From Dichotomocladium elegans (taxonomy: Eukaryota; Mucoromycota; Mucoromycetes; Mucorales; Lichtheimiaceae), in NCBI GenBank assembly GCA_025716815.1, contig JAIXMN010000002.1, positions 1,364,001 through 1,428,000 of the forward strand: a DNA stretch of 64,000 bases. Reading direction: 5' to 3'. The number at the start of each line of letters is the position of its first letter. Within the stretch, counting starts at the first letter, position 1. This document shows positions 25,585-37,220 of the stretch, in pieces. The position numbers were made by a program, and so were the translations under genes. The notes beneath the pieces were generated by a model, which saw only the letters and a program-made list of their open reading frames with translations, was not told where the DNA came from and did no database searches.

Positions 25585-26591
25585 TTGGTTCCGCAACCTT
25601 TATCTTTCCCACCTCAAGATCACGATGATCATCTCATAGCGCACCAGTTTGACGTAACAAACGCGCTTTACGAATTACGGTGTTCCATTGTGCAACATAA
25701 ATGGACAGTTTCCCTTGAAGACCACGTCCATCATGCTTTGGCATTGAATTCGATTTTACTTCTTTCCCCTGGACAATACTTGGGCAAAACTCGGATGCAA
25801 ACGGCCGACAGCCTCCAATATAACCACCGTTATTCAAGATATCAGCATGAAGCAATCAATCGCGACAAAGCCATTGTGAACTTTTGGAGCTCGATATCTT
25901 ATCAAACGAACGCAAATTCATCAAATCGTCGTTCGATTGATCAAAAACCTACCACGCATGCCTATTGCAGAGGATGTGAACGAATCGGAACTCAACACCC
26001 GATCATTGATCCATTTTTAAATGGGCTCTTTGATGATCCTGATGGCGGCGTGTTTCTTTGTTGGACAAGTGCTATGACGTTAGAAAGCCGCAAAAATGAC
26101 GGTTTTTGGACACGTCACCCTGATTTGCACATAACGAGCTTGAAAGGAGTTAAATGGTCGACGAGTCATGGATACGGCGAAGCGAAGTCAGCGATCCAGG
26201 AAACTGAAAATATCCCGAGATGTCATCCAAGTGGGGACATTTTGCAAGAACGCTCTTGATTCACAAAACTTGGATGGTATCCTGACCTGCAAATTGTTGG
26301 ACGAAAGATCACGCTTTATATCTTGACTTGCCATCCACAGGACTTCATATCATGTATGAACTGGGATCTATTAAGTTGCATAATACCTTACATGATTTAC
26401 CCAAGCTTGTGATGGACATGCCCTGTATTTTACGTATCCTTGGTGCATTTGATCGTCTCTGCATCCGATCCGCCAACCTTCCGCAACCTATGCGACACCG
26501 TCCAACAATCTCAGTTTCCAATCTCAATAGCATCTTTTCATCATCACAGGATTGTAAGCGACCTTGTCATTTGAAGCAGTATCATAATTAA
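25585..26591 (+). pseudogene. frameshifted ORF of a lineage-expanded family with a PD-(D/E)XK-like signature
   Basis: A 224-codon open stretch without an initiating ATG (25585-26259) is followed in other frames by matching continuation. Near 26235-26280 a shifted frame reads VGTFCKNALDSQNLDGIL. From about 26290 another frame reads KITLYILTCHPQ, GLHIMYELGSIKLHNTLHD and KLVMDMPCILRILGAFDRLC. The first part includes FLNGLFDDPDGGVFLCWTSA and then HPDLHIT, with HGYGEAK about 20 residues later, a spacing and pattern (PD...ExK) like PD-(D/E)XK nucleases. From memory, similar proteins of unknown function are numerous in Mucorales genomes. The two or more frame changes without obvious splice sites suggest a broken copy; unrecognised introns are the alternative. 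Confidence 0.5.
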
Positions 26592-27650
26592 CTGTCAATA
26601 TAAATGAAAGTTATTGCTCACGCCAAATATATTCGGACGTCACCATATATACTGAGATGTCACGAAGTTTTAAAAATGCATCGATGAACCGCGAAGTTTT
26701 GCATTCCTATAGTCTCATCTTCCCTCCCCACTTTTCCCACTTCCCTCATCATTCCCTTCGGCATCGTTATGCTCATCAGCAAGTGCTGATAAAGCAACAG
26801 ATAGCAACGGATTTGAATTTTAGTCATCAAATGGTCGCTGAAAAACCTGTATGTGTATAACAAAGCGACGACTTGCACCTTCCTCAAATCGTCCGAAGAA
26901 ACCTTCGATAATAGCGATCAGGCGATCCATTTGTCTGTCTGCGTTCCCCATGGTTGCTGCTCGAATGCGACCGCTGTTCTTGGTCTTCGGGCTGGTGGCT
27001 CATCAGCAGCCGCACCATCATTCCGTCTATTTGCTATAGTAAGAACACGGATACTGAAGAATGCATGTTGCAGTTGGAATAGAGCTGAATCAGTTTTAAC
27101 AACATCAAAGATATTTCGTAAAAATGCCAGCGTTCTATGAGCAGAGGGTCCGTTGGCACCACTATTGATCTGGGAGTCGATTACATACCGCCAAAACGTT
27201 GTGACAATGGTCCGTCAGCTCTCGACAGTTTTTTGTAATGCGTCCTTGGAGCGACTGGATATATCCGACGGCTCGTAAGCCGCTTTGATATCATCCCAGG
27301 TTCTTTCAAGAATGTATCTCGATAGTATTATCAATTTCTCATATTTCTTCCCAACAGTTGTAACAGGTGTCTAATGCGGCGATCTGGTCAAGCTTGCTCG
27401 CGATTTGATTGTGATAACTTTGACTCGTCTGTCACTAGTAACGTTAATGTGGTATAGAAATGGAAATGGTTTAATAATGCTCTAATGTGATTAACTTTTG
27501 CTATTCCTTTTCCAAGTCTACCAGTGTTCCGTTTTTGGATATCTGGTTCGGGAAGTGGGGAGAGCATCCTATGGGACACTCGGTGTGACTGTTCAGGTCC
27601 TAATTTTGGAGTCGGACGGATCAAATATGATCAATAGGTCCAATTCCTGC
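26592..27650. other. intergenic, no gene supported
   Basis: This is the spacer between the decayed ORF and the RBM18-like gene. ORFs of 60-95 codons on both strands show no recognisable features. The 3' part should contain the RBM18-like promoter. Confidence 0.5.
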
Positions 27651-28637
27651 ATGGACTCAGATCCTGCGTCTCATGGACCCATCTGCAAAAAATTCAAAGG
27701 TACTTTGGTAGCGAAGAATTTTAAGAGCTTTTATATAATTCATTCATGCTGTTAAGCGACTTTACATTGGCAACTTGCATCACACGGTAGATGAGTAAGC
27801 TAGCTTCTCGGCAACAAACCATCGCAATTTGTGCTTATTTTTAATGCTCCTTTTTCAGATACGCCATTGTGAAGCTGTTTGAGCCTTTTGGAAAGATCAG
27901 TTTTCTAGATTATCTCTTTCACTGGAGTGGACCAAAGAAGGGACAACCTCGAGGGTACTGCTTTTTGGAATACGAAAAAGTAGAGGTTTGTTCAATGTCT
28001 TGCGGTCATTCACCAGCAAAAAATAAAAGCCTCGCCCTGATATGTCATGATATAGCATGCTGTCAACGCTATCAATTCAATGCACCAAAAAGTAATCAAA
28101 GGAAGACCTCTGATCGTTTCCTTTGCCTACATGGCAAGTATGGTTTCTGACATCCACCAAAGCTACGTATCTGACTTGGGAAGAGTAGACAGCCGAACAA
28201 CAGGAAGAAGTTCGAGGGAAAAAGCACACAACATCGTCTAACTTTAATCGACCTAATGCGATGACACTGCTGCGATCACAAAAGATGGCAAATGCAAGGT
28301 ACGAGATCGTCATGTTGAAGGAATATGAAGGAAGAGAATAGTAGGATAGGTATTGATATGCTGATCTAGTACGGATGCCAAAATTCAAGCTATCGAGCGA
28401 AAACTCGCAGCGCTTCAACGCAGAGTGCCCACCTCTGAGTCAGAAACATCTTCCGACCGTGGATCATCCACCAGCATAACACCTTTTCCTCAGCCTGCAG
28501 CAACATTAGAAGATCAACCATCTCCAAAATTGACTTCAGATAATCCACCAACATTGGTTGACATGGACAAAGCTCATATCAACAAGCTAAAACATACCAC
28601 TAGAGATATCGCTTCACAGAGGCATAGACCATACTAA
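27651..28637 (+). CDS. RBM18-like RNA-binding protein (single RRM)
   Basis: The protein resembles RBM18, a single-RRM protein of unclear role. Starting at the ATG at 27651 (MDSDPASHGPICKKFKGTL), a short intron leads to RNP2, RLYIGNLHHTVDE. After another intron comes KLFEPFGKISFLDYLFHWSG and RNP1, GQPRGYCFLEYE. Further exons give HAVNAINSMHQKVIKGRPLI, then VSFAYM, a basic linker and, after the last intron, DAKIQAIERKLAALQRRVP, which matches the conserved RBM18 C-terminal helix. A Ser/Pro-rich tail ends SQRHRPY. The intron after FAYM begins with either GCAAGT (a GC-AG intron) or, nine bases later, GTTTCT; both keep the frame. The domain is certain and the orthology likely. Confidence 0.82.
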
Positions 28638-28773
28638 AACGTTGTATACTATGAATCCAAAATATACACTGTTTTCCAAAAATGAAGTCGTGTTTTGCCC
28701 AGAAATCTTCTGCACGATGTCAAAGCAGATGTCGCATACACTGAGGTATCCTTTTTTGAAAAATGCGCAAGGG

Positions 28774-28958
28774 CATGTCGTTCATCAGAAAATGTAATCT
28801 CTTCAATCCGATGTTCCCACACAGAGCATCTGTGGGGTCTATCTTGAAGGGGTAACTCTGACCCTGTTGCTACGCATATCGCCAAGAGAAAGGATATAGA
28901 CATTCAGAAAGGACAAAGCAGACTTTAAGCGTGGCTACGCACAGTACCTCGACAAAGG
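28774..28958 (+). repeat. 185-bp dispersed repeat, copy 1 (decayed coding sequence)
   Basis: This block aligns end to end with 40168-40352 at roughly 70 percent identity by eye, both copies being 185 bp long. In this copy the reading frame found in the other copy is interrupted. The strongest match is the 3' part, around ATAGACATTCA, then GCAGACTTTAAGCG and the final CGACAAAGG. Confidence 0.72.
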
Positions 28959-29114
28959 TGCATGCTTTATTCATAGCAACATTCGATATGACTGCAAGGT
29001 CATCCCGATCAACCACTTCCGGGCATTTTTGAACTCGCCAGAATTTTTGGGCGTCTCGATCTACCAACGTTAAATTGCTTTCCAGTCCGCCACAGCTGGT
29101 CTCCTGCCTGTATC

Positions 29115-29610
29115 ATGAAGGGCGCAAGGCTAATGAATGCTCTGATTTCGCGGTATGTTTCCACAGGAGGCGTTGATGTCATGATGTTCAAGGAGAGAGG
29201 CCCCGGGAAAGTTTTGAGCATCGGTGTCCTTATCACAGATGAAGAGCTTATTCTAAGCATCACCAGCTTGACACCGACAGATCATCAGCTGATACAAGAT
29301 CAGTGCGCCACTGTTGACCCGGGCAGACGAGATATGCTCTATTGTGTACATGACCATTCAACCCTCCGAGCACCCTTTAAAGCTCTTTTATATTGTACAA
29401 AATAGCAGCAAAACAAGGCAAGAAAAAGCAAAAGTATTACCATTGTTTCGGGAACGTCAAACGCTGAGACGACCAGGTCTACCTAGTAGAAGCATTATCT
29501 ATCAGAAAATTCGGGCAGCACTCTTGACATAGATAGATACCACGGGTTCCTCGACTGTTGGCCTTATGTCATACCACCAGCTCCAGGTGCTTTCGATAGA
29601 CGAATTTAAG
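29115..29610 (+). pseudogene. decayed Fanzor/TnpB-like (RuvC-type) transposon-encoded protein fragment
   Basis: An ATG-started frame reads through TPTDHQLIQDQCATVDPGRRD and MLYCVHDHSTLRAPFKALLY. This resembles the first RuvC motif (VDPG..D) of TnpB/Fanzor nuclease homologues carried by zygomycete mobile elements. The match continues in a second frame: NKARKSKS, followed downstream by YLSENSGSTLDIDRYHGFL, which is the linker order expected after RuvC-I. Stops and frame changes break it, and the remaining catalytic motifs and zinc finger were not found, so it is a fragment. The family assignment is from motif resemblance only. Confidence 0.5.
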
Positions 29611-32123
29611 GCGAGTATGTGCTGTCCCTCCTCGACAGCGACAACAACAACTAACAACGGCATCTAGAAACAATTTCCTGACACGGCTAGAGCAGGACTT
29701 TCCAATAACAGCAATGGCAAATCGCTTGCTCCCATTCTCTTAATGATCTCGATGCTCATATTGCTTGGAAACAATAAGATCAAGGCCCCATGTTCAGAAC
29801 ACTCGGGCGAGATTATGTTCTAAGCAAACCCACCGGAAGACAGGCGAAAACGGCTTACTCTCCCTCTCAGCTCGAAAGCTTTAAAAAACCTTATTCCGCC
29901 AGTCATCCTCAGATAGATTGCTTCTACATCCGGTAATAATGAGAGTGGGTCATTTAATATGACGGATGTGCTATCTCCGCATACAAACTTATTGAGAACT
30001 TGCCTGGAGTCTACCCGCCAACTGTGTTCTCCAATATCGGGGTTGTCTTTGCCTCTGCTAGTATGTGCATCAGCTACTTCTGAGCAAGACTTGCCATTAT
30101 TCCCTATGATTACCGACTCATGGCCTTTCTCAAGCTCAGACGAAAAAAGTAAATATTGATCCGAGTAACAAACACGAGAATGATCTATCCTATTGTACAA
30201 TGTCGCTGACAACTCAAAATCAACACCACGGCATCCTCTAAGGCTACTTGAAGGAAATGGTAAATATGAGGCACCGGCACCTACTTGTCGAAATACATCT
30301 CAGAACCTGCTGGTCAGCATTATCAAAATGGATTGTTAGGCTGATAATAGTTGGGGTTTAACCGAGAGTAAAATAAAGAGACAAAAGCTGCAGGGATAGC
30401 TGAAATTCATTATTTGCATTCCCAACACGAATTGAATCCTTGAAAAAATGCCCTTCCTCTTACAACATGTGAATATGCATCACTGGCTCAGTCACGATGC
30501 TTGCTAAGAGTTGCTGGGAGGTCAACGGACATGGGAAGGTAGGAGGTGACCGGGTGATGGGGATCAAGACTTTGCAGGTTGTGAATATGCATGTTTGCTT
30601 GCCTTATCGTAATTTCCATTGTATTTGCTCTCTCCGTCGTGGACTCGCGTTTTATCCTTGAATACATCAATCGAAAGCCCTCATGTGCGACAATTGGCGT
30701 TGAGAGTTAGAACAGTAAAAATACTTTGAGATTCATGCAGATCTTTCATTCGAAAAAGTCGTGAAAAGATCAATTACTACACTGATGTTTAATATTTATC
30801 ATGGCTGACGAGGTACCTTATATAGACAGCTTATGCTCCGATGTACCAGAACCGATACGGACAAGTTACTCTTATGCACAGTGGAGGAAATCTGAACAGG
30901 TTTAGGTATTATTTCTTATTCACTTCCAAGACGTCCTTTTGTTGTGAGAGTGAAAAAGTTGCTTTCTCGCGCGGGACTTTGCAGCAGTATTTATTTTTAC
31001 AGTATCGGCTCTTCTTTCTTCGTACAGAGCCGAGATGGCATTGTCATAACAGGAGTCATTAAGGGCCGCGCACTCGAATTAATATACAAGTGCACACTTT
31101 CATTCGCATTGATTTGCTACCTGGTCATAGTCGCTCCGATCACTAAGTCTTGTAATTCGGCATAAGAAACATCATCCGATTGTTTTGCTTGTCCCACTTT
31201 AGTCATTGCCTTGTTGTCCTAGCCACTCTTGTTCTTGTCCTGAAAATATCTAATCTGTCTTTCCGTCCTGTAATAGGGCTATCCTTCTACAGAATATTTC
31301 CCAGACCGAAGATCATTTGCTCTATTGTATTTGTATACTTATAAGCTAGATAAATGTAATTAAATGTGGGGTGAGAAACAGCTATTCCCAGGTACTTCTG
31401 TGTAACACGTTGAATAATTGTAATAAGATAAGAAAGGTTGAAACTATTACGCCTGCTCTTCCAAGCGCTAGTCCTGCTGCCTTGACCCTTTTTCTAACCC
31501 TTGTTTTCGCATACACTTGGAAACATTATTATCTTCTGAATTGAAGCGACATAATAATCTATTTATACATGACGAGGAATGCTCTTGGATTGAAAAAAAG
31601 GAATATGGCAGGCATTATTACGTAGTGATAACATTGCAGGATGAGAGGAGGATGTGGGTGCGGCTGGCAGGAAGAGAAAATTGTGCAACGGAACACTTCA
31701 GAGAGTTCACAAACACTGTCGGCTTGTCCGGTTCCTAAATGAGAAGCTGTTCACCGCAACCGAAAGAGCGGCTTATCACCCTCTTTGTCGAATCAATCCT
31801 TGGCCTCTCTTCCATGAGTTATCCTATAGGAATCTTCATATCGACTTGCTTTTTATTCGAATCTAACACTTTCTGTCCTTTGTAGATTAACCAATCGCAT
31901 CCGTACTTGATGAGCCGGGTTGTTAAATTAAAGTATAAATAGGATGGGGTATGTTTCCTGTTGACTAGCGAAATCTTTTTACCTGTTGATACGACATTGT
32001 ATATAATTTTATACGACATGATTTTATCTTGTATACGCGAAATTTATTTTGGAAATGAAGTAAAGCAGTTCTACGTCAACATGTAATGAAATTAGTCGGC
32101 CTGACAGATAGGAAAATGGTCGA
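29611..32123. other. gene-poor stretch, no gene supported
   Basis: AT-rich sequence with scattered short ORFs. The longest (minus, 30212-29820, 130 codons) starts at a TTG and shows no known domain, and another (plus, 31517-31738) has no recognisable features. Mobile-element debris is likely given the fragments on either side. Confidence 0.45.
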
Positions 32124-34289
32124 TCAAAGCTTTGCCGTGGTTATGGAATAAGTGTGCTTCGATTCATCCTTGATACGCTCCCGCAACACACGTCGAAGGA
32201 TTTTACCAGCCTCGCTCTTGGGGATGTTGTCCATAAATACGACTAATCGAACCTGCTTATATGCAACAACCTGCTTTGCAATAAAGCTCATCAGTCGTAC
32301 GGCTGTTTCTGAGCTGGGTACTGCTTGTGATGTAAGTTTCACGCACGCCACAGGTATTTCTGTCGCCTGGCTTTCATCATATAGACCGATAACGGCGCAG
32401 TCTTCAACGTCCGGGCTTTTCAGCTATGTCGACAGGCTTAAGCTGACCCTATCTCATCTATTCCACGGTAAAAACCCAGAAACCTACCAAGATTGACTCC
32501 AATTCGGCAGGCGCAACCTATGGCAGCTCAAGTTAGTTATCCTCTATTCTTAACAATGATGTCGCCCTCGCGTTAAACTTACTTGGAATCCTTTATACTT
32601 GATCAACTCCTTGAGACGATCGACAATATAAAATCTTCCGTCTTCCTGAATCAAACCGACATCCCCCGAATGGAAATATCCATCCGCATCAATGCAGGCA
32701 GCGGTTTCCTTTGGGTTGTTGATATACCCCTATTGAAGATTTCAGTATTTCTTTTCGCAGCGTATTTCCCTTGCGAACTAACCTTCATGATATTTGGACC
32801 CTTCAACCAAATTTCACCAGGCTCACCGTATCCAACCTCTGCATGGCCCCAACGCTTTTAGAATTATTCAACCTTTTTTTGGCGGAGTTAGTATACCTTT
32901 CCCTTCTTCATTTACAATTTTTGCGAACATGTTGGGTACCAGGAAGCCGACAGATCCTTCACATCATCCGCGTCATAGTCAATAACCGTATCCAGCATAT
33001 AATTTTTTTGAAGTGTAATGTACCTTCACGTGCCTGGTCTACAGGCTCATTGATAGCTACTGGTGATGTCTCGGTGAGCCCGTACGCCTGTTTGATGACG
33101 GTCTGTGGGAGTCGGACTCGCAAGGCACGCATTAAGTTGGTACCCAGCGGAGCTGCAGCGCTCATAATCCATCGGAGCGATGAAAGATTGTACTTGCTTG
33201 CGATGGGGTTCTTTGCAATTTGAAGCAAGATTGGTGGGACAAGGTATCCGAAAGTGATATGCTCCCGCTCAATCAGCTCGCACAAAACCTCAAGGTTGAA
33301 GCGCTCGAGCACAAACACGCATAGGCCAGAAAAGGTTGCAACATTCACGAGGATGTTGAGCGCGAAAATATGGAAATACGGGAGTGTAACAAAGGTCCGG
33401 TCTCTGCTGCCGTCAAAAAATTTACCCTCAATGGCCAAATACTGGAGGATATTGATACACATGTTGGCATGCCTACAGAATGGGATTAGTATTGAGTAAC
33501 GTACTCTAAGGTATATCGACAGGGATGCCAAATACTTGCGTTGTCATGACCCCTTTACTCTGTCCTGTAGTACCCGAAGAGAAGCAGAGATAGGCAGGCA
33601 GCTCTTTCGCCTCTTCCGGGCTCAGTTGCACGATCTGCGCAGTCCTCTGTTTCATCAAAGATTTGAACGGTAGGCATCCTCCAAAGGACTGGTTACCAAA
33701 GAGGAAAATGCGGTCCCTTGGCAGTCCAACTTCGCGCGCGGCCTCTAACGCGTTCAGATAGTTCGCTGGGTGAGCGATGAGAACTTTTGCTTTGACTTGT
33801 AACAGCTGATGAACGAGTTCTCGTGGGGTGTAATTGGGATTTGCGGGAGACGCAGCACCGCCTGTGAAACTGTTAGCATTCTTTTTTTTTTTTACTCAGC
33901 TCGGGAATTATGATACTGCACGTACCTGCGGCCACTATTCCAAGTAATGGAATGGGGTATTCATACTACAAGAATGTGTGCGTGTCGAAAGAGGGTGGGA
34001 TTAGCGCCAAGTAGTGTTTGAACACTCTACCCTATATAAAACAACAAACATGATTCGGTGCATAAATAAGCGCAGTATCGCCTTTCTTAAAGCCGCATGT
34101 GTCTTGCAGGCCGGCTGCAAACTTAAGGATGCCTTCGCGAAGTTCGCCATAAGTTAATTGGTCTCGGGTTACGGCGTCAATAAGCATCGGTCGGCTATCA
34201 GGGACATTATATCGGTTCTGGAATATAAACTCGACCACATTGCATTGGGGTTCCTCGAGGATTCGAGGAAACGGGGATGTGAAGACCAT
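32124..34289 (-). CDS. AMP-forming acyl/aryl-CoA ligase (4-coumarate-CoA ligase-like), peroxisomal signal
   Basis: This is an ANL-superfamily adenylating enzyme that activates a carboxylate through an acyl-AMP and joins it to CoA. It starts at 34289 ([14 protein letters not shown]). In order it shows [18 protein letters not shown], the AMP-binding loop [104 protein letters not shown] and the catalytic-lysine region [13 protein letters not shown]. The last residues are AKL, a classic PTS1. Introns are numerous. At the junction after VMTTQ (donor near 33530, acceptor near 33473) the canonical GT-AG intron leaves the frame off by one, so either an unusual splice site is used or the copy has a frameshift. 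The substrate is unknown. Confidence 0.85.
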
Positions 34290-36029
34290 TCTTTTTTTCA
34301 CAAATAATAAGGTGAAAGAGAAGAAAATAAGATCACCGGAAGACAGAAGTCTCTAGGGAAACATCGAGTGACTTCTGCGATTGTAAGTACACTATATAGC
34401 TGGTGAAACAGACGTTTACTATATAGTAGTATTGTAGAATACAGAAAGTTTGTCAATGTAAGGTCGTTATCCAATAAAATCAATATTGCCACAAAATCCG
34501 AAAGAGAACCGTTACCCAATGCAAATTAGTGTTGCGACTTCAATAGTAATCGCGGATCACCTTGCCGCGTTTCCAGTCTAACTTTCACTGTCCCTTATGT
34601 ACAATACGTACTATGTTCTATAATGAGGAATAAGAGAACCGGTGATGGGTGCAATAACCTTGATTTACATTGATTATTTTCGGGATTAAGGACGATTCTA
34701 CTGCTGGAAAGTTTTCTTTCGGATGAATGAAAAAATGATGAAGATCTTTGTACGAAAGAGGGCGACTGGAAAACGTGAGTATATTACCTTATCGTTAACG
34801 ATGAGGCAAGTTCTTGGAAAAAAAATAGCTAGGTGCTTTACATGCTTATTCTGAAGAGAAAAGATACGGATTGGGATCCTTGCCTCTCATAGGTGAGCTA
34901 AGCAAAACAGCCGATATTGTCACCATTTTCTTGAGAGCTGAAAAGCGTCTAGTGGCGAACTGATTTAAAGAAGCATCCACGCAGCAACGATGTCCATCAG
35001 ATTGCCTTTGAAGTTGTTGAGCATTTGCAACACATTGATGTTTAAGCTCCACGTAACGCTTAGGCAGTATTTTATGACAGCCAAGTGTAACCTTTCACCT
35101 TGGCAGGCCGATTTCCGCTCCGTATAGAGAAGTAGTCCTTGGAACGGTCTAAAACGCTGTATTAAATTTGCGACCAGACGATAACTGGAGCGTGCCTTGA
35201 GGAGATCTCTGAATCCATAAATATGTATAGATTACAATTCCACTACTTGTTGGCATGGGCTTTTCGACCAAAATGGACTTCTGCACATGCCACTAAGTAA
35301 ATGGATTACTGGGATAATCTCATGTTCCCTTTACGCAGACGTCCACTCTTGTGTGATGACTACAACGGACGAGACTAGCGTGCTATGCTCCCAAAACCCC
35401 ATTTCATCGTTACAAGCACGTGCGTAACAAACCTAAACGTCCATTTCGCTAACGCTCTGTACGTCCAGGTGTTTGACAATCTGCAACGAGATATTAGCAA
35501 ACCTAAAATCAGTTTGTCAAAGGGTTTAGATCCATGCAACCAAAAGGGCTGTAAAAGCATATGGAAAACTATGCGCAAGGATATTACCATCTTGCATACT
35601 GAGACAGTGTGTTATCAATTTAGGAACAACATCAAATCAGGAATCACTAGCTATAAGCTACGTATCTGAATATTACGCTATAAAATATGACACCTTCGAA
35701 AACGAAAATCGCTATAAGAAACAGGAGATTGGTATTTTAAAGCTGTTTTTCTGTGGGGTGAACGATATGGTTTGCCCACTACCATGTTTCATACATTACT
35801 TTTTAAAAAAGGGCTTTCAGCCATAGTTATGTACCTGTGCTTGATGACTGCACGGGTGTACAGTCACTACAGTAGATGGCCGCTAATTCGGACGGCTCCA
35901 TGAAGGCAGAAGGTGTTCGGTCTAGTGGGAGTCCGGTTTATAGATTTTAGAGTCCGTCTGATCCTTTGGTTCCACAATCCTTCTCGATTAATCTCTTCTT
36001 TTATCCTCGTTTCTTTTTCATCACCATCC
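34290..36029. other. intergenic, no gene supported
   Basis: Upstream region of the CoA ligase followed by AT-rich spacer. Short ORFs only, none with a recognisable domain. Confidence 0.5.
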
Positions 36030-36290
36030 ATAATGCCGAAGATTTCACTTACAAAAGCGCAGAAGAAACTGATATGCATCCGCGCGCATACTATGGCAAG
36101 TCTAAAGAAAGCAAGCTTGTTCTCCTTGCACAATGGACCAAAGAAGATTTCAACCTTGAAAAGAGCCTGGCAAATCCACGATTAGCGATATCCTTAAGCT
36201 GCGAGATGTGTTGTTCGGTATGACTAAACTCCCAGAGCTCGAGCAGTTCCTTGCAGCTTTTGCCCACGACATGGTAGCAATATCCAGCAG
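36030..36290 (+). pseudogene. decayed pogo/Tigger-type transposase, CENP-B N-terminal HTH fragment
   Basis: Frames pieced together read ISLTKAQKKLICIRA, LVLLAQWTKEDFNLEKSLAN, then a shift to ISDILKLRDVLF and KLPELEQFLAAFAHDM. This is the order of a CENP-B_N helix-turn-helix followed by the CENPB-type HTH start, as in pogo/Tigger transposases. It is broken by frame changes, and no DDE domain follows within the window. Confidence 0.55.
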
Positions 36291-36719
36291 ACCTGCCCGA
36301 TGTCCGGTCTGCCGACTTATCAGATGTTGGCAACATATAGAATTAGTGAAGACAAAAACTGTCCGGAATATCCAGAATCCGGTTTACAGTCGCTCCGGAT
36401 TAGCGAATACCTACTGTATGACACTTGGAGCACTTGTTTTTGACTCCAAGGGCCGCTACTGTAAACATAACGTATTTGGAAAAGCATGCTAGAGCTAAAA
36501 CTACATGTGAATAAACAAGCGCCATCAATGAGGATCGCACATACGTCGAGTAAGATAGGACTTTCAGAAGATCAGTGATCATTTTATATCCTTGTTAATA
36601 CCAATCTTCCCACAAGTGCAGACGATGGTGCGAAGCATATGAGATAGCTCTCACCTGAAGCCCGTTGAAGTATTTATGGCAATTAACGACAACTCGTTAT
36701 TATATTGTAACATGTCCCT

Positions 36720-37059
36720 TTGAACTATGAAGTTTCGAAGCAAACCATCGCATGGTCTCCGAATATGTTCTCATCAGCGCACTCAGTCAAGACGCACGCA
36801 ATTGGATCTCTGCATCACTACTGTCTGCAGGCTGAAATCCAGCATTTCCAGCAACAGTTTGCACTCATTTTAAAAATAGATGTGCGTTCTTTTGGATACG
36901 TACAGTCAGCGCTTGATATATCAAAAGATCCTGTGGGAGCAGATATCATACGGTGTAGCGAATATTCGGTATAACGGTTTAATGACCAGTAGACATGCAT
37001 GACAAGCGGAGATGTCTTTAACCAATGCTCAGAAGAAGTAGATCTGTGTTTATGCGCGA
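36720..37059. other. intergenic between transposon fragments
   Basis: No gene seen. Short ORFs in several frames lack recognisable features. Confidence 0.4.
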
Positions 37060-37220
37060 ACATTATCCCAATTAGAGAGCAAGCTCGGGATTCTTGCCCA
37101 CGGGCCTAAGGAGCAATTTAATCTCGGAAAGGGTCGTAGTACTATCGCGATCAGCGACATCCTTAAGAGGCAAGACAAGCTGATCAGGCCTGAGCGGGGG
37201 TTTGCAGCAACTATCCATTT
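37060..37220 (+). pseudogene. second pogo/CENP-B-like HTH fragment
   Basis: One frame reads SKLGILAHGPKEQFNLGKGR, followed by STIAISDILKRQDKL. It parallels the fragment at 36030-36290 (LAQWTKEDFNLEK and ISDILKLRD), so the same family left at least two pieces here, both on the plus strand. Only the N-terminal DNA-binding part is visible. Confidence 0.45.

Noticed and set aside
29820..30212. 130-codon minus-strand ORF
   Set aside because: It starts with TTG, has no ATG near its beginning and shows no recognisable domain. Kept only as a note on the intergenic stretch.
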